Shown: positions 1-5,937, counted from the stretch's first letter. The stretch: 6,024 bases of DNA from an uncultured Oscillibacter sp. (GCA_905236835.1 CAJOQY010000361.1:1-6024), one strand, 5' to 3'. Translations and numbers: made by a program. Notes: generated by a model not told the origin, from the sequence alone.

Positions 1-2
1 CT

Positions 3-134
3 GTTGTACATTTTCTCGACTGTCTTATGGATGAATATCAAGCGGATAAATCCTCGTTTTATATTTCTGTGGCGACGGAAGAGCAAAATATTTCAACAGA
101 TTTGACTGGCGACATTGCCGCCTTAGAAGAATAA
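3..134 (+). CDS. C-terminal end of an unrecognised protein (partial)
   Basis: The frame is open from the left edge of the window and ends in TAA, giving about 43 residues with the end sequence DLTGDIAALEE. The start lies outside the window. The tail is acidic and hydrophilic, with no membrane segment or motif that I recognise, so I assign no function. It is supported as coding by its uninterrupted frame to the edge and by a stem-loop that begins ten bases after the stop, as expected at a gene end. It converges on the transporter operon. A chance open frame of this length is possible, so confidence is moderate. Confidence 0.5.
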   Translation, partial: VVHFLDCLMDEYQADKSSFYISVATEEQNISTDLTGDIAALEE

Positions 135-180
135 AAAATCAGCCCCGCCGATCTTGTTACAGATTGGCGGGACAGTCTGT
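135..180. terminator. Shared intrinsic terminator between convergent genes
   Basis: An 11-bp stem (144-154 with 161-171, one G-T wobble) closes a 6-nt loop. On the minus strand the stem is followed within a few bases by six T residues (complement of the A-run at 133-138), a good intrinsic terminator for the transporter operon, whose last stop is at 226. In the plus direction the T-run is poorer (TTTT at 180-183 after a short gap), so it may stop the left-hand gene only partly. Confidence 0.75.
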
Positions 181-225
181 TTTATGGCCGATAAAACCGC
201 TTGAAATTCCGTGATAAAAACAGGA

Positions 226-1041
226 TCAGGACAACAAAATCCGGTCGTTGTCAAGTTCTTTGCCCGCCCCGGCGCGAAAGCGTTCCAGCAGATCGGATAC
301 CCGCAGGCCGCGCCGTTCCTCGCCGCTGACATCCAATACAATCTCGCCGTGATTCATCATGAAAGTCCGATTTCCCATATCCAGCGCGTTTCGCATATTG
401 TGCGTCACCATCATGGTGGTAATTTGATATTCTTCCACGATAGCTCTTGTTAAATTTAATACTTTTTCGGCTGTCGCGGGGTCCAGCGCGGCGGTATGCT
501 CGTCTAATAATAACAATTCCGGCGGATTCATGGTCGCCATCAGGAGCGTGAGCGCCTGACGCTGTCCGCCGGATAATAATCCGACGGGCTGCCGCATACG
601 GTTTTCCAGTCCCATGCCAAGAAGCGATAATTTTTCCCGGAAGCGTTCCCGATCAGATTTGCCGATACGCGAAAACACACCGCCCCAGCCCGCCGCGAGA
701 AATAGATTTTCCTCTATGCTCATGCCCGGCGCGCTGCCCCGCATGGGGTCCTGATATAATCTGCCGATACGCCGCGCCCGAATATGCGCGGGCTGAAACG
801 TCAGATTTTCGTGATTTAATATTATTTCCCCCGTATCAGGGTAAAAATCGCCGCAGATTAAATGAAACAGCGTCGATTTGCCCGCGCCGTTCGATCCGAT
901 GATCGTCACGAAATCGCCGGTGGATAATTTTAAATCCAGATGCTCAATCGCGCGTTTTTCATGAACCGTCCCCGGATTGAATGTTTTGGAAATTCCGCGC
1001 AGTTCCAGTTTATAATCATTATTTTTATCATTCTTACTCAT
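226..1041 (-). CDS. ABC transporter ATPase, TrpZ-like (LIV-type importer)
   Basis: This 271-residue protein is the nucleotide-binding subunit that powers the importer encoded by the two genes upstream of it. All ATPase motifs are present: Walker A GSNGAGKST (49-57), Q-loop YQDP (96-99), signature LSGGQ (156-160), Walker B LLLLDE (176-181) and the switch histidine in VTHN (His214). The length is normal for the family. The ATG overlaps the permease stop by four bases (ATGA), implying translational coupling, and a GGAGG at 1052-1056 lies 10 nt upstream. The fold is certain. The tryptophan assignment comes from the operon's T-box and the partner binding protein, not from the ATPase itself. It has the only tryptophan residue (Trp119) in the three-protein system. 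It is the last gene before the terminator at 144-171. Confidence 0.93.
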   Translation of the reverse strand: MSKNDKNNDYKLELRGISKTFNPGTVHEKRAIEHLDLKLSTGDFVTIIGSNGAGKSTLFHLICGDFYPDTGEIILNHENLTFQPAHIRARRIGRLYQDPMRGSAPGMSIEENLFLAAGWGGVFSRIGKSDRERFREKLSLLGMGLENRMRQPVGLLSGGQRQALTLLMATMNPPELLLLDEHTAALDPATAEKVLNLTRAIVEEYQITTMMVTHNMRNALDMGNRTFMMNHGEIVLDVSGEERRGLRVSDLLERFRAGAGKELDNDRILLS

Positions 1042-1976
1042 GGCGAATTTTCCTCCGGGTATCGGGATTTCCGCCGCCGGATGATTTTCAGATAAATCTC
1101 GCGCCGTCCGGCCAGATACGGAATAAAAATCGCCAGTACCACAATCACGGATGAAATCAATTTCAGCATATAAGCGGGCATATGGAATCTTAACGCGATT
1201 GTATAAACCAGCCGGAAGATAAAAGAGCCTAATACCATGCCCGCCGCGCGGACAAAAATCCCGCCTGACGGAATCAGCGTCCGGCCTATCAGCAACGACG
1301 CCAGCGCGATGGTCAGCATACCGGAGCCAATATCAATGCTGACGGATTTCTGTGACTGGCTTAATAAACATCCGGACAGACCCGTAAACGCGTTGGCGAC
1401 GCATAAGCCGACAATCGTCGTAAACGCCGGATCAACGGATGATGATCGAATCATATCCGGATTGTCCCCCGTGGCGCGGATGGATAATCCCAAGCGCGTA
1501 TTCAGAAAAAACGCGAGAAATAAAATAATCATCAAAACAGCCAGTAACGCCGTGACAAGCCGGTACTGTCCGGCCAGCGGGGTTTGAGATAAAAAACTTT
1601 TTATGGCCGTAAAAATCGTATCCGCGCGATTTAAATTCAACTGCGCCGCGCCGCCCATGACGAATATATTCACGCTGTATAATCCCGTGTTGACGATAAT
1701 CCCGGCCAATAAACTATCGACGCCCATGCGGGTCTGCAGCAACGCCGTGACGAAGCCGGATAAAACGCCCGCGCCCATCGCGGCGGGGATTGACAAATAC
1801 GGATGTCCCGCAATCGCGACCGCCGCGCCGACCGCCGCGCCAAGCGTAAAACAGCCGTCCGTGGACAAATCGCATACGTTTAACATCGAATAGCTTAAAA
1901 ACAGCGCAAGCGTGGTCAGGCCGCATAACAGCCCCAGTTCCAGCGCGGTCTGTATTAATGGCAATAAATTTTGCAT
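1038..1976 (-). CDS. ABC transporter permease, TrpY-like (BPD_transp_2 family)
   Basis: This 312-residue, very hydrophobic protein forms the membrane channel of the importer. Hydrophobic stretches lie at roughly residues 10-33, 43-57, 62-80, 87-108, 138-158, 186-206, 218-234, 239-262 and 271-288, compatible with 8 to 10 membrane helices. Two regions are typical of the LivH-like branch: the early DLSTDGCFTLGA segment (36-47) and the cytoplasmic loop RLGLSIRATGDNPDM (161-175), which contacts the ATPase. The C-terminus is a basic tail (RREIYLKIIRRRKSR). The protein has no tryptophan, unusual for a membrane protein this size. The start is the ATG at 1976. It has no visible ribosome binding site: the 30 nt between the binding-protein stop and this ATG contain only A and T. 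The next in-frame Met (31) would cut into the first helix, so I keep this start. Confidence 0.9.
   Translation of the reverse strand: MQNLLPLIQTALELGLLCGLTTLALFLSYSMLNVCDLSTDGCFTLGAAVGAAVAIAGHPYLSIPAAMGAGVLSGFVTALLQTRMGVDSLLAGIIVNTGLYSVNIFVMGGAAQLNLNRADTIFTAIKSFLSQTPLAGQYRLVTALLAVLMIILFLAFFLNTRLGLSIRATGDNPDMIRSSSVDPAFTTIVGLCVANAFTGLSGCLLSQSQKSVSIDIGSGMLTIALASLLIGRTLIPSGGIFVRAAGMVLGSFIFRLVYTIALRFHMPAYMLKLISSVIVVLAIFIPYLAGRREIYLKIIRRRKSRYPEENSP
1052..1056 (-). promoter_or_regulatory. Ribosome binding site of the ATPase gene
   Basis: GGAGG on the minus strand, 10 nt before the ATG at 1041 and inside the end of the permease gene. It supports the chosen ATPase start. Confidence 0.75.
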
Positions 1977-2006
1977 ATTTTTATATTATAAATATTATAT
2001 ATTATT
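1977..2006 (-). other. 30-nt pure A/T intergenic spacer without ribosome binding site
   Basis: Every base between the binding-protein stop and the permease ATG is A or T. On the minus strand it contains the near direct repeat TATAATAT-T-TATAATAT. No purine-rich Shine-Dalgarno sequence is present, in contrast to the strong sites before three other genes here. The spacer may give an unstructured ribosome entry region. Confidence 0.85.
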
Positions 2007-3122
2007 TTATCCCAGATCGTCAAAGCTTTCAGCCGTCGTGATTTCAACAATATTCGTACAGTGCGGCGCGAACGCGGATTTGATATAATTCAAATCCAGT
2101 CCAAGCTGTTCGCAGATTTCAATATTCACAGTCGCCGTGCCGTTGTCGAACGTCCGGACGGGCGTTTCGGCGGGATTGGCGTTGTTTAATAACAAATCCG
2201 CCGCCATATCCGCGGTCTCGCGGCCTAAATTAGCGTAATCCACGCCGTAACCCACGAACGCGCCGTTCAGCGCGAACGAGTCCGCCCCAGCGTAATGCGG
2301 GATTCCCGCCGTGGAGAAAATTTCATAAATAGATAATTCCGCCGTCATAATCGTGTTATCCGTGGGCGTAAATACCGCGTCCACACCGTCAGACACAAGC
2401 GCCTGCGCCGCCAGCATAACTTCATCCGTGGAAGTCCCGGCGCGTTCGACGATTTCAACGCCTTTGTTTTTCAAATACGCTTTCGCGTCGGCAATCGGCG
2501 CTGTAGACGAATCCTGCCCCTGATCGTATAATAAACCGATTTTCGACGCGTCCGGATTGGCGGCGAAAATCAAATTCATCATAGCATTTGTATTTAAATA
2601 ATCGCTTGTTCCGGTGATATTCGCGCCGGGCGTTTGATTGGAACGAACCAATTCCGCGCCTTCGGGGTCCGATACCGCTGAGAAAACCACGGGGATCTGA
2701 TTTTCTTCCGTCGCCGCCTGCATGGCAATCGCTACCGGCGTCGCCACGCCGATCATTAAATCCACGCCGTCCGCGATAAAATTCGCGATAATCTGAGACA
2801 AAACAGCCGCGTCCGCGTTGCAGTTATCATATCTTACGCGAAATTCCACGCCGTTTTCCGCGCCGATTTCCGATAAACGCGCTTGAATATTATCCACGAT
2901 CTGATTTAACGACGCGTCGTCAACGTAATTGCAAAGGCCGATTTGATAAACCGGCGTATCCGGATTGCTCTCCGCGCCGTTTTCGCTGTCGCTTTCCTCC
3001 GCGTTTTCGATATTTTCATCCGGATTGGCGCCGCTTCCCGCGCCGCCGCACGATGCCAGCGACAGACAGAATATCATCGCCAGCAGCATAGACAATATCA
3101 CGCGCGTGAAATTCTTTTTCAT
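2007..3122 (-). CDS. Substrate-binding lipoprotein, TrpX-like (ABC_sub_bind family)
   Basis: This 371-residue protein is the extracellular receptor that would deliver the ligand, probably tryptophan, to the permease. It starts with a lipoprotein signal peptide: basic MKKNFTR, a hydrophobic core and lipobox LASC with the acylated Cys25. An acidic, flexible linker follows (about 27-56, rich in E, D, N, S). The periplasmic-binding type I fold then runs from YQIGLCNYVDD (about 58) to near residue 350, with family-typical segments such as IPVVFSAVSDPEGA, NITGTSDYL and IPHYAGADSFALNGAFVGYGVDY. The frame is open further upstream to 3245, but that stretch is the T-box terminator. The Met at 3122 has a GAGGAGG 8 nt upstream and opens the signal peptide, so it is the real start. 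The protein contains no tryptophan. The family is secure; tryptophan specificity is inferred from the leader and from characterised trpX operons. Confidence 0.92.
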   Translation of the reverse strand: MKKNFTRVILSMLLAMIFCLSLASCGGAGSGANPDENIENAEESDSENGAESNPDTPVYQIGLCNYVDDASLNQIVDNIQARLSEIGAENGVEFRVRYDNCNADAAVLSQIIANFIADGVDLMIGVATPVAIAMQAATEENQIPVVFSAVSDPEGAELVRSNQTPGANITGTSDYLNTNAMMNLIFAANPDASKIGLLYDQGQDSSTAPIADAKAYLKNKGVEIVERAGTSTDEVMLAAQALVSDGVDAVFTPTDNTIMTAELSIYEIFSTAGIPHYAGADSFALNGAFVGYGVDYANLGRETADMAADLLLNNANPAETPVRTFDNGTATVNIEICEQLGLDLNYIKSAFAPHCTNIVEITTAESFDDLG

Positions 3123-3130
3123 CTTTATTT

Positions 3131-3137
3131 CCTCCTC
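3131..3137 (-). promoter_or_regulatory. Ribosome binding site of the binding-protein gene
   Basis: GAGGAGG on the minus strand, 8 nt before the ATG at 3122. It lies downstream of the T-box terminator and rules out the longer reading frame that begins at 3245. A small hairpin, CCCG-GTTT-CGGG (3143-3154), sits just upstream of it. Confidence 0.9.
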
Positions 3138-3188
3138 AAATTCCCGAAACCGGGCGAAATTCGCAATCAAACAGGCGCGCCGGGATAT

Positions 3189-3224
3189 AAAAAAACTCCC
3201 GTCCCATATTTCATGGGACGGGAG
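3189..3224 (-). terminator. Regulated T-box terminator
   Basis: A perfect 12-bp stem (3213-3224 with 3196-3207) and a 5-nt loop are followed on the minus strand by seven T residues (3189-3195). Its 5' arm also supplies the 3' side of the antiterminator, so the two folds are mutually exclusive. Confidence 0.95.
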
Positions 3225-3256
3225 ATTATATTCCCGCGATACCACCCAAATTGGCG

Positions 3257-3304
3257 ATTATATAAAATTTATATTATATTAAAATATTATAAAAATATAT
3301 AATA
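3257..3304 (-). other. 48-nt pure A/T linker inside the T-box leader
   Basis: Between Stem III and the antiterminator the leader runs for 48 nt without a single G or C. It can form only weak A/T pairings, for example ATATAAA with TTTTATAT. It joins two GC-rich structured parts and probably acts as a flexible tether or transcription pause region. That role is inference. Confidence 0.85.
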
Positions 3305-3577
3305 CGTCCGCTCAGTTTCCGCGCTGACACGCGTATCCGATGGATAACGGGTGGAATCCCGTCGGAGCCTACTGGAAAAACGCGCTGACGCGATTGCGCG
3401 GGATACGCGCCGCTTTTTCGCCGACAAGCGGCTGTTTTCCGTTCGGTCCGCCCTCGAAAGGCCATTCGCGCGGATGTTCCCCTGTCCCGATTTCACCAGC
3501 CGGGACTCTCTGTAAAGTTCGCCTTCCGCCTACTCCTCTTTCTCACAGGTTTACTCGCTGTTCAATTGTCGCGGCTG

Positions 3578-3606
3578 ATTATATATGATTTCGTTCCGTC
3601 TGTCAA
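3578..3606 (-). promoter_or_regulatory. Consensus sigma-A promoter of the transporter operon
   Basis: TTGACA (3601-3606), a 17-nt spacer and TATAAT (3578-3583) on the minus strand match the sigma-70/sigma-A consensus at all twelve positions. Transcription should begin near 3569-3572, just before T-box Stem I. The -35 box lies only 15 nt beyond the fakA stop codon. Such a strong promoter fits control by premature termination rather than at initiation. Confidence 0.93.
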
Positions 3607-3621
3607 GAGCGGTTTTTATTT

Positions 3622-5337
3622 TTATTCAATCGAAATCATGTAGTAATACACAGGCTGTCCGCCGGATAAAACCGCCACTTCCGCGTCGGGACAGATATTC
3701 TCAAACATTTTGGCCGCCGCCCGCGCCGCCGGTTCCTCCACGTCCTCGCCGTAATATAAAGAAATAAACGACGCTTTTAATTTCGCCGCCGCGCCCGCGA
3801 TACGTTCCAATAACACGTGCAGAGAAGCGTCCGTGCCGAATAATTTTCCCTCGTCCAACGCCAGATAATCCCCCGCGTGAATCTGAAAGCCGTCAAATTC
3901 CGAATCGCGGGCGGCATAGGTAATCGCCGCCGTGTGGACGCTTGACAGGCTGTCGGACATCGCGCTCTCCAGACTCGCGGCGTCAGACGCGTCAAAATCG
4001 ACATTCATCATGGCCGTGATACCCTGCGGAATTGTTTTCGACGGAATGACAATCACATTTTTTTCCGTCAATCCCGCGCACTGCCGCGCCGCCATAATAA
4101 TATTGCCGTTGTTGGGCAATATAAACACCGTTTCGGCGTTGATCTGTTCCACGGCGTTTAATAAGCTCTCCGTCGACGGATTCATGGTCTGCCCGCCGGA
4201 GACAATCGCGTCCGCGCCCAGATCGCGGAAAATCGCGGACATTCCCTCTCCCGCGCACACGGCCAGAAATCCATACGCTTTCGGCGGTTCGTTTGATTTT
4301 TTATGATTAATATTATTTTCTCCGGATATATGATTTTTATTTTTTTCTTCCATGGATTCCAGTTCTTGTTCCACGGCTTCCAGATCATCCGTGGACCGCG
4401 GTTTCCGTCCGGCGGACATATCCTCATATTGCAGACGCATATTTTCAATTTTGGCAAGTTCCAGCGTGCCATATTTGCGCGCTTCGTTTAACGCGCTTCC
4501 CGGCGTGTCGGTATGCACATGGACTTTGAACGCCTCGTCATCCTCGCCGATTACCAGACTGTCCCCGATAGTGCTTAAATACGCCCGAAATCCCTCGATT
4601 TCAACGCCCGGCTTTTTGCGGACGATAAAAACCGTATCAAACGTGAAAGTGATTTCCTCATCCGTCAACGCGGCGAAATCCGCCTTTTCCGGTCCGGATT
4701 CGCCCGTCTCCGGGATCGGCTCCCCACGCAGAGCCGCCAACATTCCCTCTAAAATTAATAAATATCCTTTGCCGCCCGCGTCCACCACACCGGCTTTTTT
4801 CAATACCGGATTTAATTCCGTCGTCTGGGCCAGCGCGTCATATCCGTCCGACAGGGCTTCTTGAAATATGCTTTCCAGATTTTTTTCGCCGGACTCCGCC
4901 AGATCCGCCGCGCGTTTCGCCGCCAGACGCGAAACCGTCAAAACCGTCCCCTCGGCGGGTTTCATAACAGCCTTATACGCCGCGGATACGCCCTCTTGCA
5001 TCGCCGCCGCGAATGAAACCGCGTCCGCGCTCTCCTGTCCTTTGAGGCTTTTGGACAGTCCCCGGAACAACAGCGACAAAATCACGCCGGAATTGCCCCG
5101 CGCGCCTCTCAACAGCGCCGACGCGGTCACGGACGCCGCCTGATCCACCCGCACAGGGTCCGATTTTTTTAATTCCGTCACGGCGGCGGCTATCGTCATG
5201 GACATATTCGTACCTGTATCGCCGTCCGGGACGGGAAAGACATTTAAATCATTGATTTCCTGTTTTCGGGCGGTAATGGCGGCGGCGCCGTGCAGAATCA
5301 TTTCCTTAAACAGCGCGCCGGTAATTTGTTCGTTCAT
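3622..5337 (-). CDS. fakA: Fatty acid kinase ATP-binding subunit FakA (YloV, DAK2 domain)
   Basis: FakA phosphorylates fatty acids held by a FakB/DegV-type partner, feeding them into phospholipid synthesis. This 571-residue protein has the three-part family layout. The N-terminal DAK2 (DhaL-like) kinase domain spans about 1-200, with the nucleotide/Mg site PVPDGDTGTNM (35-45; Asp38, Asp40, Thr43), LRGARGNSGVILS (77-89) and VDAGGKGYL (185-193). The middle domain (about 225-305) carries the HVH motif (His273, His275). The C-terminal domain (about 355-571) includes FILPNNGNIIMAA (405-417) and ends YYMISIE. A charged linker (about 305-352) separates the last two and has a low-GC patch. At the position where many homologues have YCTEF, this protein reads FDTVF (233-237), so the usual Cys is Asp234. 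An AAGGAGG 11 nt upstream supports the start. The Asp23-like gene lies 86 nt upstream, as in Bacillus yloU-yloV. No FakB gene is present here. Confidence 0.93.
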   Translation of the reverse strand: MNEQITGALFKEMILHGAAAITARKQEINDLNVFPVPDGDTGTNMSMTIAAAVTELKKSDPVRVDQAASVTASALLRGARGNSGVILSLLFRGLSKSLKGQESADAVSFAAAMQEGVSAAYKAVMKPAEGTVLTVSRLAAKRAADLAESGEKNLESIFQEALSDGYDALAQTTELNPVLKKAGVVDAGGKGYLLILEGMLAALRGEPIPETGESGPEKADFAALTDEEITFTFDTVFIVRKKPGVEIEGFRAYLSTIGDSLVIGEDDEAFKVHVHTDTPGSALNEARKYGTLELAKIENMRLQYEDMSAGRKPRSTDDLEAVEQELESMEEKNKNHISGENNINHKKSNEPPKAYGFLAVCAGEGMSAIFRDLGADAIVSGGQTMNPSTESLLNAVEQINAETVFILPNNGNIIMAARQCAGLTEKNVIVIPSKTIPQGITAMMNVDFDASDAASLESAMSDSLSSVHTAAITYAARDSEFDGFQIHAGDYLALDEGKLFGTDASLHVLLERIAGAAAKLKASFISLYYGEDVEEPAARAAAKMFENICPDAEVAVLSGGQPVYYYMISIE

Positions 5338-5348
5338 GGGGGCGGCGT

Positions 5349-5355
5349 CCTCCTT
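5349..5355 (-). promoter_or_regulatory. Ribosome binding site of fakA
   Basis: AAGGAGG on the minus strand, 11 nt before the ATG at 5337. The spacing is slightly long but the match is complete. Confidence 0.85.
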
Positions 5356-5423
5356 AAAATTCTTTCATGTTTTCATCACGCAATATCATTGAAGTATCAA
5401 AAATAAATATAAAAATAATATTA

Positions 5424-5774
5424 TTAAAGCGTCATGGAATCCACATAGACATCCACGGATTCCACCCGCGCGCCGGTGTTTTTCGTCACGACATATTGCA
5501 CTTCGTTCATGATCGACCGGCAGACCGCCGGGATATTCACGCCGTTTTCCACGACAATATGCAGTTCAATATGAATCGCGCCGTCATCCAGATAATGAAT
5601 CTTGACGCCTTTATTCATCGCTTCCCGCCGCAATAAATGCACAAGTCCATCCGTCATGGATCGGTAAGCCATCCCCTTGACGCCAAAACAGTTCATCGCC
5701 GCCATACCCGTAATATTAGAAAACACCGTACCGCTGACGGATACGTCACCCCGTTCGGATTCAAATTTCATCAT
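5424..5774 (-). CDS. Asp23/Gls24 (YloU-like) envelope stress response protein
   Basis: The 116-residue product matches the length and pattern of Bacillus YloU, a member of the Asp23/Gls24 (DUF322) family. Recognisable features are the opening SERGDVSVSGTVFSNITGMAA, the central CFGVKGMA (28-35 or nearby), DGLVHLLRRE and the C-terminal VDVYVDSM. The family is linked to envelope homeostasis and alkaline stress; this subgroup regularly precedes fakA/yloV and its exact task is unknown. There is no signal peptide, and the protein should be cytosolic. The frame is open up to an ATG at 5807, but that ATG would fall only a few bases from the predicted transcription start and has no ribosome binding site. 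The tandem ATG ATG at 5774/5771 has an AAGGGTG-like site 9 nt upstream, so I use 5774. It is probably cotranscribed with fakA, since no promoter or terminator is evident in the 86-nt gap. Confidence 0.88.
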   Translation of the reverse strand: MMKFESERGDVSVSGTVFSNITGMAAMNCFGVKGMAYRSMTDGLVHLLRREAMNKGVKIHYLDDGAIHIELHIVVENGVNIPAVCRSIMNEVQYVVTKNTGARVESVDVYVDSMTL

Positions 5775-5817
5775 ATCAAAAAACACCCTTTCGCTTTGCC
5801 CGCGCATTAGAGATTAA

Positions 5818-5846
5818 ATTATATACGCTGCCGGGGAAAAACACAA
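5818..5846 (-). promoter_or_regulatory. Probable promoter of the asp23-like/fakA unit
   Basis: On the minus strand TTGTGT (5841-5846), a 17-nt spacer and a perfect TATAAT (5818-5823) point to a start near 5811. This gives a leader of about 37 nt before the ATG at 5774. The -35 box is only a half match, so strength is uncertain. Confidence 0.6.
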
Positions 5847-5863
5847 GCGCGAAAATACCGGCT

Positions 5864-5896
5864 CGCGAAAAAATAAAAAATTTTTTTATTTTTCGC
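5864..5896. promoter_or_regulatory. A/T tract upstream of the tRNA promoter (UP-element-like)
   Basis: The stretch is almost entirely runs of A followed by runs of T, bounded by GCGAAAAA and a near inverted TTTTTCGC. It ends directly at the -35 box of the tRNA promoter, where UP elements of stable-RNA genes lie. It could also fold as a weak A/T hairpin. The function is inferred from position and composition. Confidence 0.5.
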
Positions 5897-5925
5897 TTGC
5901 ATTTTCAAATCACTTGATGTATAAT
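5897..5925 (+). promoter_or_regulatory. Promoter of tRNA-Leu
   Basis: TTGCAT (5897-5902), 17 nt, then TATAAT (5920-5925) on the plus strand. The start should fall near 5932, a few bases before the mature tRNA 5' end at 5938. Confidence 0.82.
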
Positions 5926-5937
5926 ACAAAATCACAG

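Larger units (their letters stand above)
3189..3571 (-). promoter_or_regulatory. T-box riboswitch leader, probably tRNA-Trp responsive
   Basis: This untranslated leader has all the hallmarks of a transcriptional T-box, which reads the charging state of a tRNA. Stem I: helix GAAAG/CTTTC, then the specifier loop with AGTA (3531-3534) opposite GAA (3465-3467). The next triplet, TGG (3462-3464), is the specifier codon for tryptophan. GCGGA/TCCGC continues the stem, topped by GTCCCG/CGGGAC (3501-3506 with 3484-3489) around the conserved loop GCTGGTGAAAT. Stem IIA/B: ACGGG (3358-3362) with CCCGT (3347-3351), preceded by the usual AGTAGG. The T-box itself is GGGTGGTATCGCGG (3234-3247), with the tRNA-binding bulge TGGT (3241-3244). 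Antiterminator: GGG (3245-3247) with CCC (3215-3217), and GCGGGA (3232-3237) with TCCCGT (3218-3223). This excludes the terminator at 3189-3224. Uncharged tRNA should favour readthrough into the transporter genes. T-box identity is near certain; the amino acid is very probable. The 5' end is estimated from the promoter. Confidence 0.95.

Noticed and set aside
3123..3245. N-terminal extension of the binding-protein frame by 41 codons
   Set aside because: It translates the T-box terminator and antiterminator. The Met at 3122 has a strong ribosome binding site and begins a clean lipoprotein signal peptide.
3301..3588. Plus- and minus-strand open frames across the leader region
   Set aside because: The stretch is explained by the structured T-box RNA; the translations look random.
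4352..4864. 170-codon plus-strand open frame opposite fakA
   Set aside because: It is a shadow of the well-supported FakA frame, Ser/Pro-rich without any recognisable domain, and has no promoter or ribosome binding site.
5354..5389. 11-codon minus-strand frame just before fakA
   Set aside because: It is very short, has no ribosome binding site of its own, and its stop overlaps the fakA Shine-Dalgarno. A chance frame is the simpler view.
5775..5807. Upstream ATG of the Asp23-like gene
   Set aside because: It lies about four bases from the predicted transcription start, has no ribosome binding site, and adds 11 residues absent from YloU-type proteins.
5830..5862. GCCGG...CCGGC inverted repeat upstream of the Asp23-like gene
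   Set aside because: Only 5 bp with a 23-nt loop in a GC/AT mixed region, and partly overlapping promoter elements; too weak to call an operator.
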